From: Pseudomonadota bacterium
Lineage (GTDB): Bacteria; Pseudomonadota; Alphaproteobacteria; Dongiales; Dongiaceae
Reading direction: 5' to 3'
Length of the DNA: 64,000 nucleotides
NCBI GenBank assembly: GCA_016183985.1
Contig: JACPDN010000011.1
Span: 248,001-312,000 of the forward strand
Positions within the stretch are counted from its first letter, which is position 1; the number at the start of each line of letters is the position of its first letter. The translations under genes were made by a program, and so were the position numbers. Of this stretch, positions 1 to 8,609 are shown piece after piece. The notes under the pieces were generated by a model. It was not told the DNA's origin and made no database searches. It saw nothing but the letters and a program-made list of their open reading frames with translations.

Positions 1-441
1 CACCGTGAACGGGGCCAGTTCCTGGCGACCCAGCGCAAGAAAGACGCGCTTGGCATCTTGCTGCAAGACCGCAACGGCGCCATCCCAATCGTCCACTTCT
101 ATCCACCGATCGCCCGATTGCGGCACCCAAGCAGGACGCGCGAAACGGAGCAGCTTGACGCCCGCCTGTACAGCTGCTTCAGCCGCGTTCCAGCCCATGC
201 GGCGTGCGAAAGGGTGTGTTGCATCGATGATCGCAGCGATACCATTGGCACGGAGGTAATCGGCGAGGCCCAATGGGCCGCCGAAGCCGCCGATGCGGAC
301 CTCACCAGGGGGCAATTTGGGATTGGCGACACGGCCGGCCAGAGACGAGATCACGTGGCAATCGGGACGTGCAGCCAGAGCCGTGGCCAGGGCCATGCCC
401 TCACCTGTACCGCCCAGAATGAGTATCTTCCGCTCGCTCAT
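1..441 (-). CDS. cobK: Precorrin-6A reductase CobK/CbiJ, N-terminal 147 codons (cut by window edge)
   Basis: This gene encodes the NAD(P)H-dependent reductase that reduces the macrocycle of precorrin-6A (or cobalt-precorrin-6A) in cobalamin synthesis. The frame is open from an ATG at 441 to base 1 with no stop, so the C-terminus lies outside the window. The N-terminus reads SERKILILGGTGEGMALA, the glycine-rich nucleotide-binding start of the family. DATHPFA follows near residue 80 and VFLALGRQEL near residue 135, both hallmark CobK motifs. A good ribosome binding site (GGAGAGGCGC) abuts the ATG. It is the last visible gene of a minus-strand run behind the META lipoprotein (52-base gap) and the CydDC-like exporter. 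No other cobalamin gene is visible, so its pathway partners would lie to the left. Identification is confident; the full length is unknown. Confidence 0.88.
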   Translation of the reverse strand, partial: MSERKILILGGTGEGMALATALAARPDCHVISSLAGRVANPKLPPGEVRIGGFGGPLGLADYLRANGIAAIIDATHPFARRMGWNAAEAAVQAGVKLLRFARPAWVPQSGDRWIEVDDWDGAVAVLQQDAKRVFLALGRQELAPFTV

Positions 442-493
442 GCGCCTCTCCGCCGGCGGACCATGCCGATCGTAGAAGCCGATGGCAAGAACT

Positions 494-910
494 TCAGGGC
501 TTGGCGTGGAAGATGATCGATTTGTTGCTCTCGGTCCGCAGCTCCAGCTTGTCACCGGCCCGCGCAAGGCCGGTCACCTCCCTGAGCAGATCGAGATAGG
601 TGTGTTCCTGGGCCATCAGCGCATCTGGCGCGCAAAACATCTGCGTGGAGAGCGCCTGCTCGAAGGTCAGCGCATCGCCATTACGCTTGTAGCCGGCACC
701 ATAAGCATTGCAACCCGCTTTACCGCCCGAGCGCCCGTCGGGGTCGAATTTCAAGGTGACCTCGCTATCGGCCAGAGCCGGCCCGCCGCCAATACTGTCT
801 GCGACCCAGGTGACGCCGACAATCTGCGTTTCGGCCTGCGGGTCATTGGCACAGGCAGCCAGCAGCAGCATGGCCGACACGGAGGTCATGGACAGGGCGC
901 GGATCGGCAT
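494..910 (-). CDS. META/HslJ-domain lipoprotein
   Basis: This is a small exported lipoprotein of 138 residues. The start at 910 is chosen because GAAGGAGATCGAC lies directly upstream. The earlier in-frame ATG at 925 forms part of that ribosome binding site, so it is unlikely to be the start. The signal peptide ends in a lipobox (LLLAACAND), predicting a lipid-anchored envelope protein. The rest fits the META/HslJ fold: VGVTWVADSIGG near the start, a GKAGCNAYGAGY motif in the middle (typically GCNxYxGxY) and TQMFCAP near residue 98. In E. coli the related HslJ is linked to novobiocin resistance, but the molecular role is unclear. It sits 16 bases downstream of the CydDC-like exporter and is probably co-transcribed with it. 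Confidence 0.8.
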   Translation of the reverse strand: MPIRALSMTSVSAMLLLAACANDPQAETQIVGVTWVADSIGGGPALADSEVTLKFDPDGRSGGKAGCNAYGAGYKRNGDALTFEQALSTQMFCAPDALMAQEHTYLDLLREVTGLARAGDKLELRTESNKSIIFHAKP

Positions 911-926
911 GTCGATCTCCTTCATA

Positions 927-3900
927 TCATTGCGCGGCAGGCGCTTTGGCGGCGGCGAGCTGGCGGGAAACCAGTCTGGCATAAAGACCGCCACGTGCCA
1001 TCAGTTCCCCCGGTGTGCCAATTTCAGCGACACGACCGGAATCCAGCACCACGATAAGATCGGCATGGCGCACGGTCGACAGACGATGGGCGATGACGAT
1101 CGTCGTTCGCGATTCCTGCAGGAGATCGAGGGCCCGGCGCACCGCCTGTTCATTGGCGGCATCGAGATGCGATGTCGCTTCGTCGAGGATCAGGATCGGT
1201 GCATTCTTCAGGAAAGCGCGGGCAATGGCGACGCGCTGGCGCTGGCCGCCCGACAGACTGGTGCCACGCTCACCAACCGATGCCTCCAGCCCTTCAGGTA
1301 AAGCCGCGACGAGGTCGGCGAGCGAGGCGTGCTCGATCGCAGCCGCGAGTTCGGCCTCGCTTGCTTGCGGACGGGCGATCAGCACATTGCTGCGCAAGCT
1401 GTCATTGAAGAGATAGGTATCCTGGGCGACCAGGGCCATTTCCGCCCTGAGATCGTCGAGCTTGTAATCGCGCAGATCCGCGCCGTTGAGACGGATTGCG
1501 CCGCGGTCCGGATCCCAGAAGCGCATGAGCAATTGCGCAGTCGTGGTCTTGCCGGCACCGGAGGTGCCGACGAGAGCCACCGTCTTGCCAGCCGGGATCG
1601 TGACACGGACGTCATTCAAGGCGGCACGTGCCTGGCCGGGATAGGTGAAAGCGACATGCTCGAGCACCAGTCCAGTTTCGGCAGACCGTCGTCCCTGCGG
1701 CACGCCCGGGCCATCCGTTACGGGTACCGGCTCGTTCATCAACGCATAGATGCGGCGCGTGGCTCCCAAAGTGTCCGCCAGTTGCCGGCCGATCTGCGCG
1801 ATTTCTGAGACGGGAAGGAAAGCCGCCATGGCAAGGAGCGAGAAAAGTGGCAGCGCAGCCGCATCCACCCGACCCTGCTGTGCCAGCCATCCGCCCACCA
1901 CAACGGTCGCCAGGCCGCCAAGCCCGGTCAGGACCTCGAGCAGCGATTGCTGGAAAGTGAGGTCTTTGAAAAAGGGCAGACGTAGGCGGATATGCCGGTC
2001 GGAAAGGCGATCGAGCTGCCGGCCCCGGATTTCCTCTTGCTGGAAGGCGACGATTTCGCCCAAGCCCTGCACACTATCGATGGCAAAAGCGCCGAGCTCA
2101 CCGGCCGCCTCCCGTGCGTCAGAAGCAAGGCGGTCGGAACGGTGCCGCCCGAAGAACGGCGCCAATGCAACAGCGGCCAGGAACGGGATGAGCGCCAGCG
2201 CGAGCCAGGGATTGGCCTCGGCCAGCACGATCAGCACTGCCGCCGGCACCAGCACCGCCACGAAAGCTGGCGCCACGGTATGGGCGAAGAAGTATTCGAT
2301 GAGCTCGATATCGTTGGTGACCAGCGCCATCAAATCGCCGGTCCTGCGACGCACGAGGTAAGCTGGGGCAAGCGCGTCGAGCTTGCGGAAGATGTCGAGG
2401 CGCATCTTGGCGAGCAAGCGGAACGCCATGTCATGGGCGATCCAGGATTCCAGCCAATGCAACGCCCCCGATAGCGGCGCCAGAACGGCAAGCCCCCGAA
2501 GATAAGGCGTGTAATCCGTGCCGTTCTTCAGTCCTGCCACGGCAAGTGCTGAAAGAACGCCGATGCCGATGAAGGCAAGAACGCGCAGCACGCCGAAGAT
2601 GAAAGTGACGGCAAGACGCCCCTTCCACGGCATGATGACGCGCATCAAATTGGCGATCACCTGATACCAGGTGAGGCCTTCCGCCTTCAGGATTCCTTCG
2701 GTCACCTGCTTGACCGGCTCACCCGCGGCCATGGTTTCGACACTTTGAACGGGTGCCAGGTCGATATCGAGCGGCTCGGCTGCTTCCTGCACCTGCTCGG
2801 CCATCAGGCGTGCATAGATGCCGCCACGACGCAGCAAGCTGCCATGATCTCCCTCCTCCGCCACCCGGCCTTTGTCGAGGACCAGGATGCGATCGCAGCC
2901 GATGACGCTGGAAAGGCGGTGGGCAAGGACGAGTGTGGTGCGGCCTTGCATCAGGCGATCGAGGGAGGCCTGGATGGCCGCTTCATTCTCGGCATCAACG
3001 GCGGAGAGCGCCTCATCGAGGATGAGGATCGGCGCGTCACGCAGCAAGGCGCGGGCAATGGCGACACGCTGGCGCTGGCCGCCAGAGAGTTTGATGCCCT
3101 TCTCACCGATGAGCGCATCGTAACCCTGAGGCAGTGATTGGATGAAGTCGTGGATATTGGCGGCCTTGGCGGCCGTCTCGATCTCTGCCTGACTTGCCTC
3201 CGCCTTGCCCATGCGCAGATTGTCGGCAATTGTGCCATGGAACAGGAAGGTATCCTGGTTGACCACCGCGATCATGCCGCGAATGTCGGCAAGGCTGAGG
3301 TCGCGCAAGTTATGGCCACCGAGCCGAATGCTGCCCGTTTCAGGATCGTAGAAGCGCAGTAGCAAACGCACGATCGAGGATTTGCCACCGCCCGAGGTAC
3401 CGACGAGGCCGATGCGCTCGCCAGGACGCACGGTGAAACTGAGCCCCTCATGCACGATGCGGCTCGTGCCAGGATAGCGGAAGGCAACGTTCTCGAAGCT
3501 GAGTTCGGGCATTAGCTTGGCCGCCGCTACCACATTGGAATCCACCACATCCGGCCGATCGTCCAGGATCTTGTAAATACCTTGGGCCGCCGACATGCCG
3601 ACCATGCCCTGGTGCAGAACCGAACGCAGATCGCGCATCGGCCGGTAGATCTCGACACCGAGCATCAGAATCACCAGCAATGCGGTCAGCGACAAGCCGC
3701 CGCCTTCGACACGGTAGGCACCGAGCGCCAAAGCGGCGGCGGCACCGCAGGCAATGGCGCTGTCGGTGATGCCGCGTGAAAGAACATTGGTGGCGAGCAC
3801 CCACATGGTGCGGCGAAAGAGCGTGTCGGCCTCAAGCTCCAGCTTGTCGGCTCGCGCCTTGCTTTGACCGAACGCCTTTAAGGTGGCGAGGCCCTGAATG

Positions 3901-4502
3901 GAATCGAGGAACTCAGCGGCAAAGGATTCGTAAGAGACCTGCCGCGCTGCTGAACGGCGCACATCAAATCGATGCCACAGGCCTGGCGCAAAGAGCGCGA
4001 TCAGGCCGAAGCTCAACATGACAACAGCGACCGGCAGATCAATGAAGGCAATGACGGCGAAAATCAGGATCGGCGTCAGCAGGGCAATGAGGAATTGCGG
4101 CAGGAACTGGCCGAAATAGGTCTCAAGCTGTTCGACACCGTCGATGAGCGAAAGTGTCAGGGCGCCGGAGCGCTTCTGCAGAACGCGACCGGGGCCAAGT
4201 GCCGCAATTCGGTCGTAAAGCGTGCGCCGTAGCCGCTTCTGCACCGCACCGGCCGTTTCATGCGCCACCATGATGCGCCAATAGTCGAAGATGCCGCGCA
4301 GGATCATGACGACAGCGATACCAAGGATTGGATAGGTGAGCGCCACCAGATCGCTGCCGGCAAAGATCGCGCCGATCAGCCAGCCGAGCAGCGCCAGCCG
4401 GGCGACGCCGAAGCCAACGGCGAGGAGTCCAAGGACCGTTGCCCAGGCGATGCGCCCCCGCACCCCTTCCGTGAAAACCCAAAGTCTTTTTTCGATATGC
4501 AT
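927..4502 (-). CDS. Fused CydDC-type ABC exporter (two TMD-NBD units in one chain)
   Basis: This 1191-residue membrane protein has two complete ABC exporter units in tandem. In unit 1, a transmembrane domain (residues 1-320) precedes Walker A GTSGGGKSS near residue 370 and signature LSGGQRQRVAIARA near 470. In unit 2, a transmembrane domain (about 620-900) precedes Walker A GTSGAGKTT near 977 and signature LSGGQRQRVAIARA near 1080. Both Walker B/D-loop motifs (ILILDEALS, ILILDEATS) are intact. The first half has the CydD-like stretch VEQLETYFGQFLPQ. CydD and CydC are normally separate genes exporting thiols (cysteine, glutathione) needed for cytochrome bd assembly; here they would be one chain. 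No cydA or cydB lies nearby. The start at 4502 follows GGGGTTGGAT and drops an unlikely 34-residue extension. It is divergent from a LysR regulator. The exact substrate is not determinable from sequence. Confidence 0.8.
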   Translation of the reverse strand: MHIEKRLWVFTEGVRGRIAWATVLGLLAVGFGVARLALLGWLIGAIFAGSDLVALTYPILGIAVVMILRGIFDYWRIMVAHETAGAVQKRLRRTLYDRIAALGPGRVLQKRSGALTLSLIDGVEQLETYFGQFLPQFLIALLTPILIFAVIAFIDLPVAVVMLSFGLIALFAPGLWHRFDVRRSAARQVSYESFAAEFLDSIQGLATLKAFGQSKARADKLELEADTLFRRTMWVLATNVLSRGITDSAIACGAAAALALGAYRVEGGGLSLTALLVILMLGVEIYRPMRDLRSVLHQGMVGMSAAQGIYKILDDRPDVVDSNVVAAAKLMPELSFENVAFRYPGTSRIVHEGLSFTVRPGERIGLVGTSGGGKSSIVRLLLRFYDPETGSIRLGGHNLRDLSLADIRGMIAVVNQDTFLFHGTIADNLRMGKAEASQAEIETAAKAANIHDFIQSLPQGYDALIGEKGIKLSGGQRQRVAIARALLRDAPILILDEALSAVDAENEAAIQASLDRLMQGRTTLVLAHRLSSVIGCDRILVLDKGRVAEEGDHGSLLRRGGIYARLMAEQVQEAAEPLDIDLAPVQSVETMAAGEPVKQVTEGILKAEGLTWYQVIANLMRVIMPWKGRLAVTFIFGVLRVLAFIGIGVLSALAVAGLKNGTDYTPYLRGLAVLAPLSGALHWLESWIAHDMAFRLLAKMRLDIFRKLDALAPAYLVRRRTGDLMALVTNDIELIEYFFAHTVAPAFVAVLVPAAVLIVLAEANPWLALALIPFLAAVALAPFFGRHRSDRLASDAREAAGELGAFAIDSVQGLGEIVAFQQEEIRGRQLDRLSDRHIRLRLPFFKDLTFQQSLLEVLTGLGGLATVVVGGWLAQQGRVDAAALPLFSLLAMAAFLPVSEIAQIGRQLADTLGATRRIYALMNEPVPVTDGPGVPQGRRSAETGLVLEHVAFTYPGQARAALNDVRVTIPAGKTVALVGTSGAGKTTTAQLLMRFWDPDRGAIRLNGADLRDYKLDDLRAEMALVAQDTYLFNDSLRSNVLIARPQASEAELAAAIEHASLADLVAALPEGLEASVGERGTSLSGGQRQRVAIARAFLKNAPILILDEATSHLDAANEQAVRRALDLLQESRTTIVIAHRLSTVRHADLIVVLDSGRVAEIGTPGELMARGGLYARLVSRQLAAAKAPAAQ

Positions 4503-4536
4503 ATCCAACCCCGTGCTTGCTGAGCGCCAGGATATG

Positions 4537-4595
4537 CTGAACAATGACGTTCGCCATTCGACATTTTGGATCACCGTTCGTACATTTTTGTTCAG
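4537..4595. promoter_or_regulatory. Inverted repeat in the CydDC-like/LysR divergent intergenic region
   Basis: CTGAACAA at 4537-4544 and its exact reverse complement TTGTTCAG at 4588-4595 flank a 43-base spacer in the 101-base gap between divergent genes. Two CGTTCG copies lie inside. LysR regulators often bind dyads in such gaps to control themselves and the divergent gene. Arms of 8 bases could arise by chance, so this is only a candidate operator. Confidence 0.3.
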
Positions 4596-4603
4596 GACTA
4601 GCA

Positions 4604-5497
4604 ATGATCGAGGATTGGAACGATCTCAAAGTCTTCCTGACCCTGGCGGAGGAAGGACAGCTGACCGCCGCCGCCAAGAAGCTGCATGTGAGCCATCCCA
4701 CCATTGCCCGGCGCGTCAAGGCATTGGAGGAATCGGTGCGCGCGCGGCTCTTTGACCGCCTGCCTGACCGCTTCGTGTTGACGCCGGCTGGTGAACACCT
4801 GCTGGCCGATACCAGGCGGATGCAGGAGGCAGCGGAGGCCATCGAGCGGCGCAGCGCCGGATTGACGGACCTTGCCAAAGGCGTCGTGCGCATTTCTGCC
4901 GGCGAAGCGATGACGGGGTTTATCGCCGCCCATCTGCCGCGCCTGCGCGAGAATCTGCAATGCATCGAGTTCGAACTGTCGGCGAGCCATACGCTCGCCA
5001 ATCTCTCGCGTCGCGAAGCCGACTTGCTGATCCGCGAACAGGTGCCGGATCTTGCCAGCATCGTCGCGCGCAAGCTCGGCCATGCGGCCTATGCGATCTA
5101 TGCCAGCATCGGCACAAAATTGCATGATCTGACCACCGACAATTTGCGCCGGCAGACCTGGATCGGCTTCGATGACGACCATGTCTATATGCCGGGACAG
5201 GCCTGGACGCGGCAGATGCTTGAGGGCGGACGGCCACGCATCCGCGTCAATGACTGGCTGGTGATGCGCGATGCGGTGATCGCCGGTGCTGGCTTGGCGG
5301 TTCTTCCCTGCTACCTCGCCGATCACGAGGCGGGGCTGCACCGTTTGGGTGGCTTGCTCCCCGATGTCGGGGCCGATCAGTGGTTGCTGGTGCATAAGGA
5401 TCTCCGCACCCTGCCCCGTATCCGTGCTGTCATGGATCAGTTGGCGGCCCTTTTTCAAGAGCAACGGGGCGCACTCGCGGGCGCCGCCCAATCTTAG
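4604..5497 (+). CDS. LysR family transcriptional regulator
   Basis: This 297-residue protein has the usual length and layout of LysR regulators. The N-terminal winged helix-turn-helix spans residues 1-65 (FLTLAEEGQLTAAAKKLHVSH, then ARRVKALEESVRARLFDR), and a periplasmic-binding-like effector domain follows. The ATG at 4604 is chosen over an in-frame ATG at 4544 because the family begins a few residues before the first helix and AGGACTAGCA lies just upstream. It is transcribed away from the fused CydDC-like exporter, so regulation of that exporter is the simplest hypothesis. The effector cannot be read from the sequence. Confidence 0.88.
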   Translation: MIEDWNDLKVFLTLAEEGQLTAAAKKLHVSHPTIARRVKALEESVRARLFDRLPDRFVLTPAGEHLLADTRRMQEAAEAIERRSAGLTDLAKGVVRISAGEAMTGFIAAHLPRLRENLQCIEFELSASHTLANLSRREADLLIREQVPDLASIVARKLGHAAYAIYASIGTKLHDLTTDNLRRQTWIGFDDDHVYMPGQAWTRQMLEGGRPRIRVNDWLVMRDAVIAGAGLAVLPCYLADHEAGLHRLGGLLPDVGADQWLLVHKDLRTLPRIRAVMDQLAALFQEQRGALAGAAQS

Positions 5498-5589
5498 AAC
5501 ACGCATTTTCCCCGAATAAGAAAGGCCCGGAACAAAGCCGGTTTATCCCCTGTTAGGGCAGCATCCAAATCCGATCGGCGGAGGCAAAG

Positions 5590-5973
5590 ATGCAGTCAGG
5601 GGTAGAGAACCGGCAGGAAACGTTAAAGAAAAGCGAGACGGGCAGCCTTATTTCCGCCGACAAGGTGCGCGGCACCGACATTTACAACCGGCGCGGCGAT
5701 AATCTTGGCGAGGTCGAGAGCGTCATGATCGATAAGCGCTCGGGCAAGGTCGCCTATGCGGTCGTGGCCTTTGGCGGTTTCCTGGGTATCGGCACTGAGC
5801 GCAGAGCCCTGCCCTGGAATGCCCTCACCTATGACGTCGACCTTGGCGGCTACCTGGTCGAGGCCGACGACGATCTGCTGCGCGATACACCCGTCTACAC
5901 CGAGAGCCAGAGCGATATGGAATGGGGCAGCAGGCTGCATGGCCATTCTGGCGTGCCGCCCTATTGGCAGTGA
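5590..5973 (+). CDS. PRC-barrel domain protein
   Basis: This 127-residue soluble protein contains a PRC-barrel domain over roughly residues 20-105. Visible features are the opening SADKVRGTDIYNRRGDNLGEV, the central GKVAYAVVAFGGFLGIG strand pair, and RALPWNALTYD. There is no signal peptide. PRC barrels occur in photosynthetic reaction-centre H subunits, RimM and many small stress-associated proteins; this stand-alone form matches the last group, which has no assigned biochemical role. The start follows GGAGGCAAAG. It is followed by two very small genes on the same strand, one NepR-like, so a stress-related setting is possible but inferred. Confidence 0.82.
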   Translation: MQSGVENRQETLKKSETGSLISADKVRGTDIYNRRGDNLGEVESVMIDKRSGKVAYAVVAFGGFLGIGTERRALPWNALTYDVDLGGYLVEADDDLLRDTPVYTESQSDMEWGSRLHGHSGVPPYWQ

Positions 5974-6078
5974 AACCGCTGGCAATAGGCCGACCGCTGG
6001 GTGGCGCCGGCGAACGGTAGTGCGGCCAAAGAAAAGCTATGAGGGATGAAAGAAACCAATCGGGACAAGAGGGCGATC

Positions 6079-6165
6079 ATGATGCAAACGATCGGCTACT
6101 ACTTGGCAAGTGCAGCAGCCTCCGCCTATGCGCTGTTTCTGCTTGGCACACATTGGGCGGTTTAG
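6079..6165 (+). CDS. Possible 28-residue single-pass membrane peptide
   Basis: This short frame (ATGATGCAA... to TAG) encodes MMQTIGYYLASAAASAYALF and eight more residues, almost entirely a single hydrophobic helix. GAGGGCGATC precedes the start. It lies between the PRC-barrel gene and the NepR-like gene (10-base gap to the latter), both on the same strand. A competing 44-codon frame starting at 6039 overlaps it but reads as polar, composition-poor sequence. Small size makes this a weak call; conservation in relatives would decide it. Confidence 0.3.
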   Translation: MMQTIGYYLASAAASAYALFLLGTHWAV

Positions 6166-6175
6166 AGCGCAACGC

Positions 6176-6346
6176 ATGATTTATCGCATCAACGTCAACA
6201 ATCCGGAGAGAGCGGAAGGCGAGCGCTGGTTTGCGCGCCAGATCGAGGGGCAGTTCGCCAATCTTGAAAATGCCCCCCTCCCGGCAGAATGGCGGGAGCT
6301 GCTAACGAAGCTCAGCGGCGACGCTTCAAAACGCCCTTCGTCGTAA
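6176..6346 (+). CDS. NepR-like small protein (possible anti-sigma factor of the general stress response)
   Basis: This frame encodes 56 residues starting [20 protein letters not shown]. The second half, [17 protein letters not shown] followed by RELLTKL, resembles the NepR core: an amphipathic helix, a central P-x-P turn and a final LLxKL helix. In alphaproteobacteria NepR binds the stress sigma factor EcfG and releases it when phosphorylated PhyR competes. NepR proteins are typically about 50-70 residues. No ecfG, phyR or histidine kinase gene is adjacent, so this would be an orphan paralogue. The ATG at 6176 is preferred to an earlier in-frame ATG because the extra residues are unlike the family. 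The 3' end overlaps the convergent ygiQ-like gene by 35 bases. The match is by eye and short, hence moderate confidence. Confidence 0.5.
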   Translation: MIYRINVNNPERAEGERWFARQIEGQFANLENAPLPAEWRELLTKLSGDASKRPSS

Positions 6347-8336
6347 ACGTCTGCATGCCGTGCTTGCGGCCATGCCGCTTGCCCTCGCCCCCACTGAGCC
6401 CCGTGCCTGCCGGTTGCCAGTTCGGCACCAACTGGTGTTTGCCGGGGCCTATGAGATCGGCGCGGCCCATGCCTTTCAACGCATCGCGCAGCAATGGCCA
6501 GTTCTCCGCATCATGATAGCGCAGAAAAGCCTTGTGCAGGCGACGCTGCTTCAGCCCTTTTACCGTCTCAACCGGCTCGGACGAGCCATGGCGGATCGGT
6601 CTCAATGGGTTGAAGCCCGAATGATACATGGCCGTAGAGAGCGCCATCGGCGACGGCAGGAAAGTCTGCACCTGGTCGGCACGGTATTTATTGCGCTTCA
6701 GCCAAAGCGCCAGATTCATCATGTCCTCATCCGTCGTACCCGGATGTGCGGCGATGAAATACGGAATGAGGAAGTACTCCTTCTTCGCTTCCTTAGCCGC
6801 CTTGTCGAACAGCTCCTTGAATTTGTCGTAAGCGCCGATGCCCGGCTTCATCATTTTTGAGAGCGGGCCTTCCTCGGTATGCTCCGGGGCGATCTTCAGA
6901 TAGCCGCCGACATGGTGGGCGACCAGTTCCTTGATATAGGCGGGGCTTTTGACGGCAAGATCGTAACGCACGCCGGAGGCCACCATTATCTTTTTGATGC
7001 CCGGGATCTCGCGGCTCTTGCGATAAAGGCCAATGAGCGATTCATGGCTGGTATTGAGGTTCGGGCAGACATCCGGAAAGACACAGGAAGGCTTGCGGCA
7101 CAATTCCTCGGTGCGCTTATCCTTGCAGGCCATGCGGTACATATTGGCGGTGGGACCACCAATGTCGGAGATGATACCGGTGAACCCCTTGGTCTTGTCG
7201 CGGATCTGCTCAATTTCCTTGAGAATCGATCCTTCCGAACGATTTTGAATAATGCGCCCTTCGTGCTCGGTGATGGAGCAGAACGAGCAACCGCCGAAGC
7301 AGCCGCGCATGATCGTCACGGAAAAGCGGATCATGTCCCATGCCGCGATTTTCGCATCTCCGTATGAGGGGTGCGGCGCGCGGGCATAGGGTAGTTCGAA
7401 AACGCCATCCATTTCCGGCGTCTCAAGGGGAATGGGTGGCGGCGTCACCCAGAGTTCACGATTGCCATGGCGCTGCACCAGGGCGCGCGCATTGCCGGGA
7501 TTGCTTTCCCGGTGCAGCACACGGGAAGCGCGGGCATAGGCTTCGGGATCTTTCTCGACTTGCTCGAAGGAAGGCATGCGAACGACAACATTGCCGTCAA
7601 GTCGGCGGGCGCCTTCCGCAGCATCGTCGAGATCGTTGGCAGGTGCCTCGCTCCAACCGTCCAGCACCCTGTCCTTCATCAGCGCAATGCCGCGGATATT
7701 TGCCATGTCGGCGATCTTTTCGCCCTTGGCAAGGCGATGTGTGACTTCGACCACGGCGCGCTCGGCATTGCCATAGAGCAGGATGTCGCCCTTGGCGTCC
7801 ACCAGGACCGAGCGTCGCACTTTGTCCGACCAGTAATCGTAATGCGCAATACGCCGCAGCGAGCTTTCGATGCCGCCGAGAACGATCGGCACATCCTTAT
7901 AGGCCTCGCGACAACGATGCGCGTAGACGACAACGGCCCGGTCCGGGCGCTTGCCACCTTCGTCATTGGGCGTGTAGCTGTCGTTGTGGCGCAACCGGCG
8001 ATCTGCCGTATAGCGGTTCACCATGGAATCCATGTTGCCGCCGGTGATGCCAAAATAGAGGTTGGGCCTGCCCAGTGCCCTGAAGGGTTCAGCCGACTGC
8101 CAATCCGGTTGCGCGATGATGCCGACGCGGAAGCCTTGCGCTTCCAGCAAGCGCCCGATCACCGCCATGCCGAAGCTTGGGTGATCGATGTAGGCATCGC
8201 CGGTTACTAGGATGACGTCGCAGGAATCCCAGCCAAGCTCGTCCATCTCTGCCCGAGACATCGGCAGAAAAGGCGCCGTGCCGAAACGCTGCGCCCAGTA
8301 TTTGCGGTGCGAGAAGAGTTGCTTCGCGACTTCCAT
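6312..8336 (-). CDS. YgiQ family radical SAM protein (UPF0313)
   Basis: This 674-residue protein is a radical S-adenosylmethionine enzyme of the YgiQ family. The N-terminal part has the near-invariant blocks [18 protein letters not shown] and [20 protein letters not shown], with VGIIAQPDW just after. The radical SAM cluster motif is CFGGCSFC (CxxxCxxC) in [19 protein letters not shown], near residue 350. The C-terminus is rich in Lys/Arg and ends [10 protein letters not shown]. The reaction of YgiQ proteins is not established. The start at 8336 matches the family's usual beginning shortly before the APFLPMSR block; the upstream in-frame extension is Cys/Arg-rich and unlike the family. It is monocistronic and convergent with the small genes at 6079-6346. 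Confidence 0.92.
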   Translation of the reverse strand: MEVAKQLFSHRKYWAQRFGTAPFLPMSRAEMDELGWDSCDVILVTGDAYIDHPSFGMAVIGRLLEAQGFRVGIIAQPDWQSAEPFRALGRPNLYFGITGGNMDSMVNRYTADRRLRHNDSYTPNDEGGKRPDRAVVVYAHRCREAYKDVPIVLGGIESSLRRIAHYDYWSDKVRRSVLVDAKGDILLYGNAERAVVEVTHRLAKGEKIADMANIRGIALMKDRVLDGWSEAPANDLDDAAEGARRLDGNVVVRMPSFEQVEKDPEAYARASRVLHRESNPGNARALVQRHGNRELWVTPPPIPLETPEMDGVFELPYARAPHPSYGDAKIAAWDMIRFSVTIMRGCFGGCSFCSITEHEGRIIQNRSEGSILKEIEQIRDKTKGFTGIISDIGGPTANMYRMACKDKRTEELCRKPSCVFPDVCPNLNTSHESLIGLYRKSREIPGIKKIMVASGVRYDLAVKSPAYIKELVAHHVGGYLKIAPEHTEEGPLSKMMKPGIGAYDKFKELFDKAAKEAKKEYFLIPYFIAAHPGTTDEDMMNLALWLKRNKYRADQVQTFLPSPMALSTAMYHSGFNPLRPIRHGSSEPVETVKGLKQRRLHKAFLRYHDAENWPLLRDALKGMGRADLIGPGKHQLVPNWQPAGTGLSGGEGKRHGRKHGMQTFTTKGVLKRRR

Positions 8337-8499
8337 GATCGACCCAGAAACATGCGGCGAGCGGCGCGATCTATTTGGGGAACACCCCTCGCACCGGCAT
8401 AACCGCTTCATTCATAAAGAAAAAATCGTCCGCATCCAATTGCCGCGACACCAACTGGCCGGCGGCAATGCGCAGATGTCGGCACTTAACATTTAAACC

Positions 8500-8531
8500 T
8501 TTGCAAGGTCAATGGTTTGCAAGGTCAATGG
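8500..8531. repeat. Two perfect tandem copies of a 16-base unit
   Basis: TTTGCAAGGTCAATGG occurs twice head to tail (8500-8515, 8516-8531), followed by four more matching bases. It lies in the gap between the YgiQ gene start and the terminator of the secreted-protein gene. It may be simple slippage or a paired protein-binding site. Confidence 0.85.
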
Positions 8532-8552
8532 TTTGAGCGGCGGGGCCAAAGA

Positions 8553-8581
8553 AACGCCCCGCCGGGTCGCGGCGAGGCGTT
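8553..8581 (-). terminator. Intrinsic terminator of the secreted-protein gene
   Basis: On the minus strand AACGCCTCGCC and GGCGGGGCGTT form an 11-base-pair stem (one G-U pair) around a short loop, followed by TTCTTT. It lies 28 bases after the stop of the gene at 8610-8930. Confidence 0.7.
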
Positions 8582-8609
8582 GGAATTCCCTCCCATCGCT
8601 AGACCATGG

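Noticed and set aside
482-1057. Plus-strand frames across the META lipoprotein and cobK
   Set aside because: The minus strand has a lipobox, matching ribosome binding sites and family motifs; the plus-strand products are composition artefacts.
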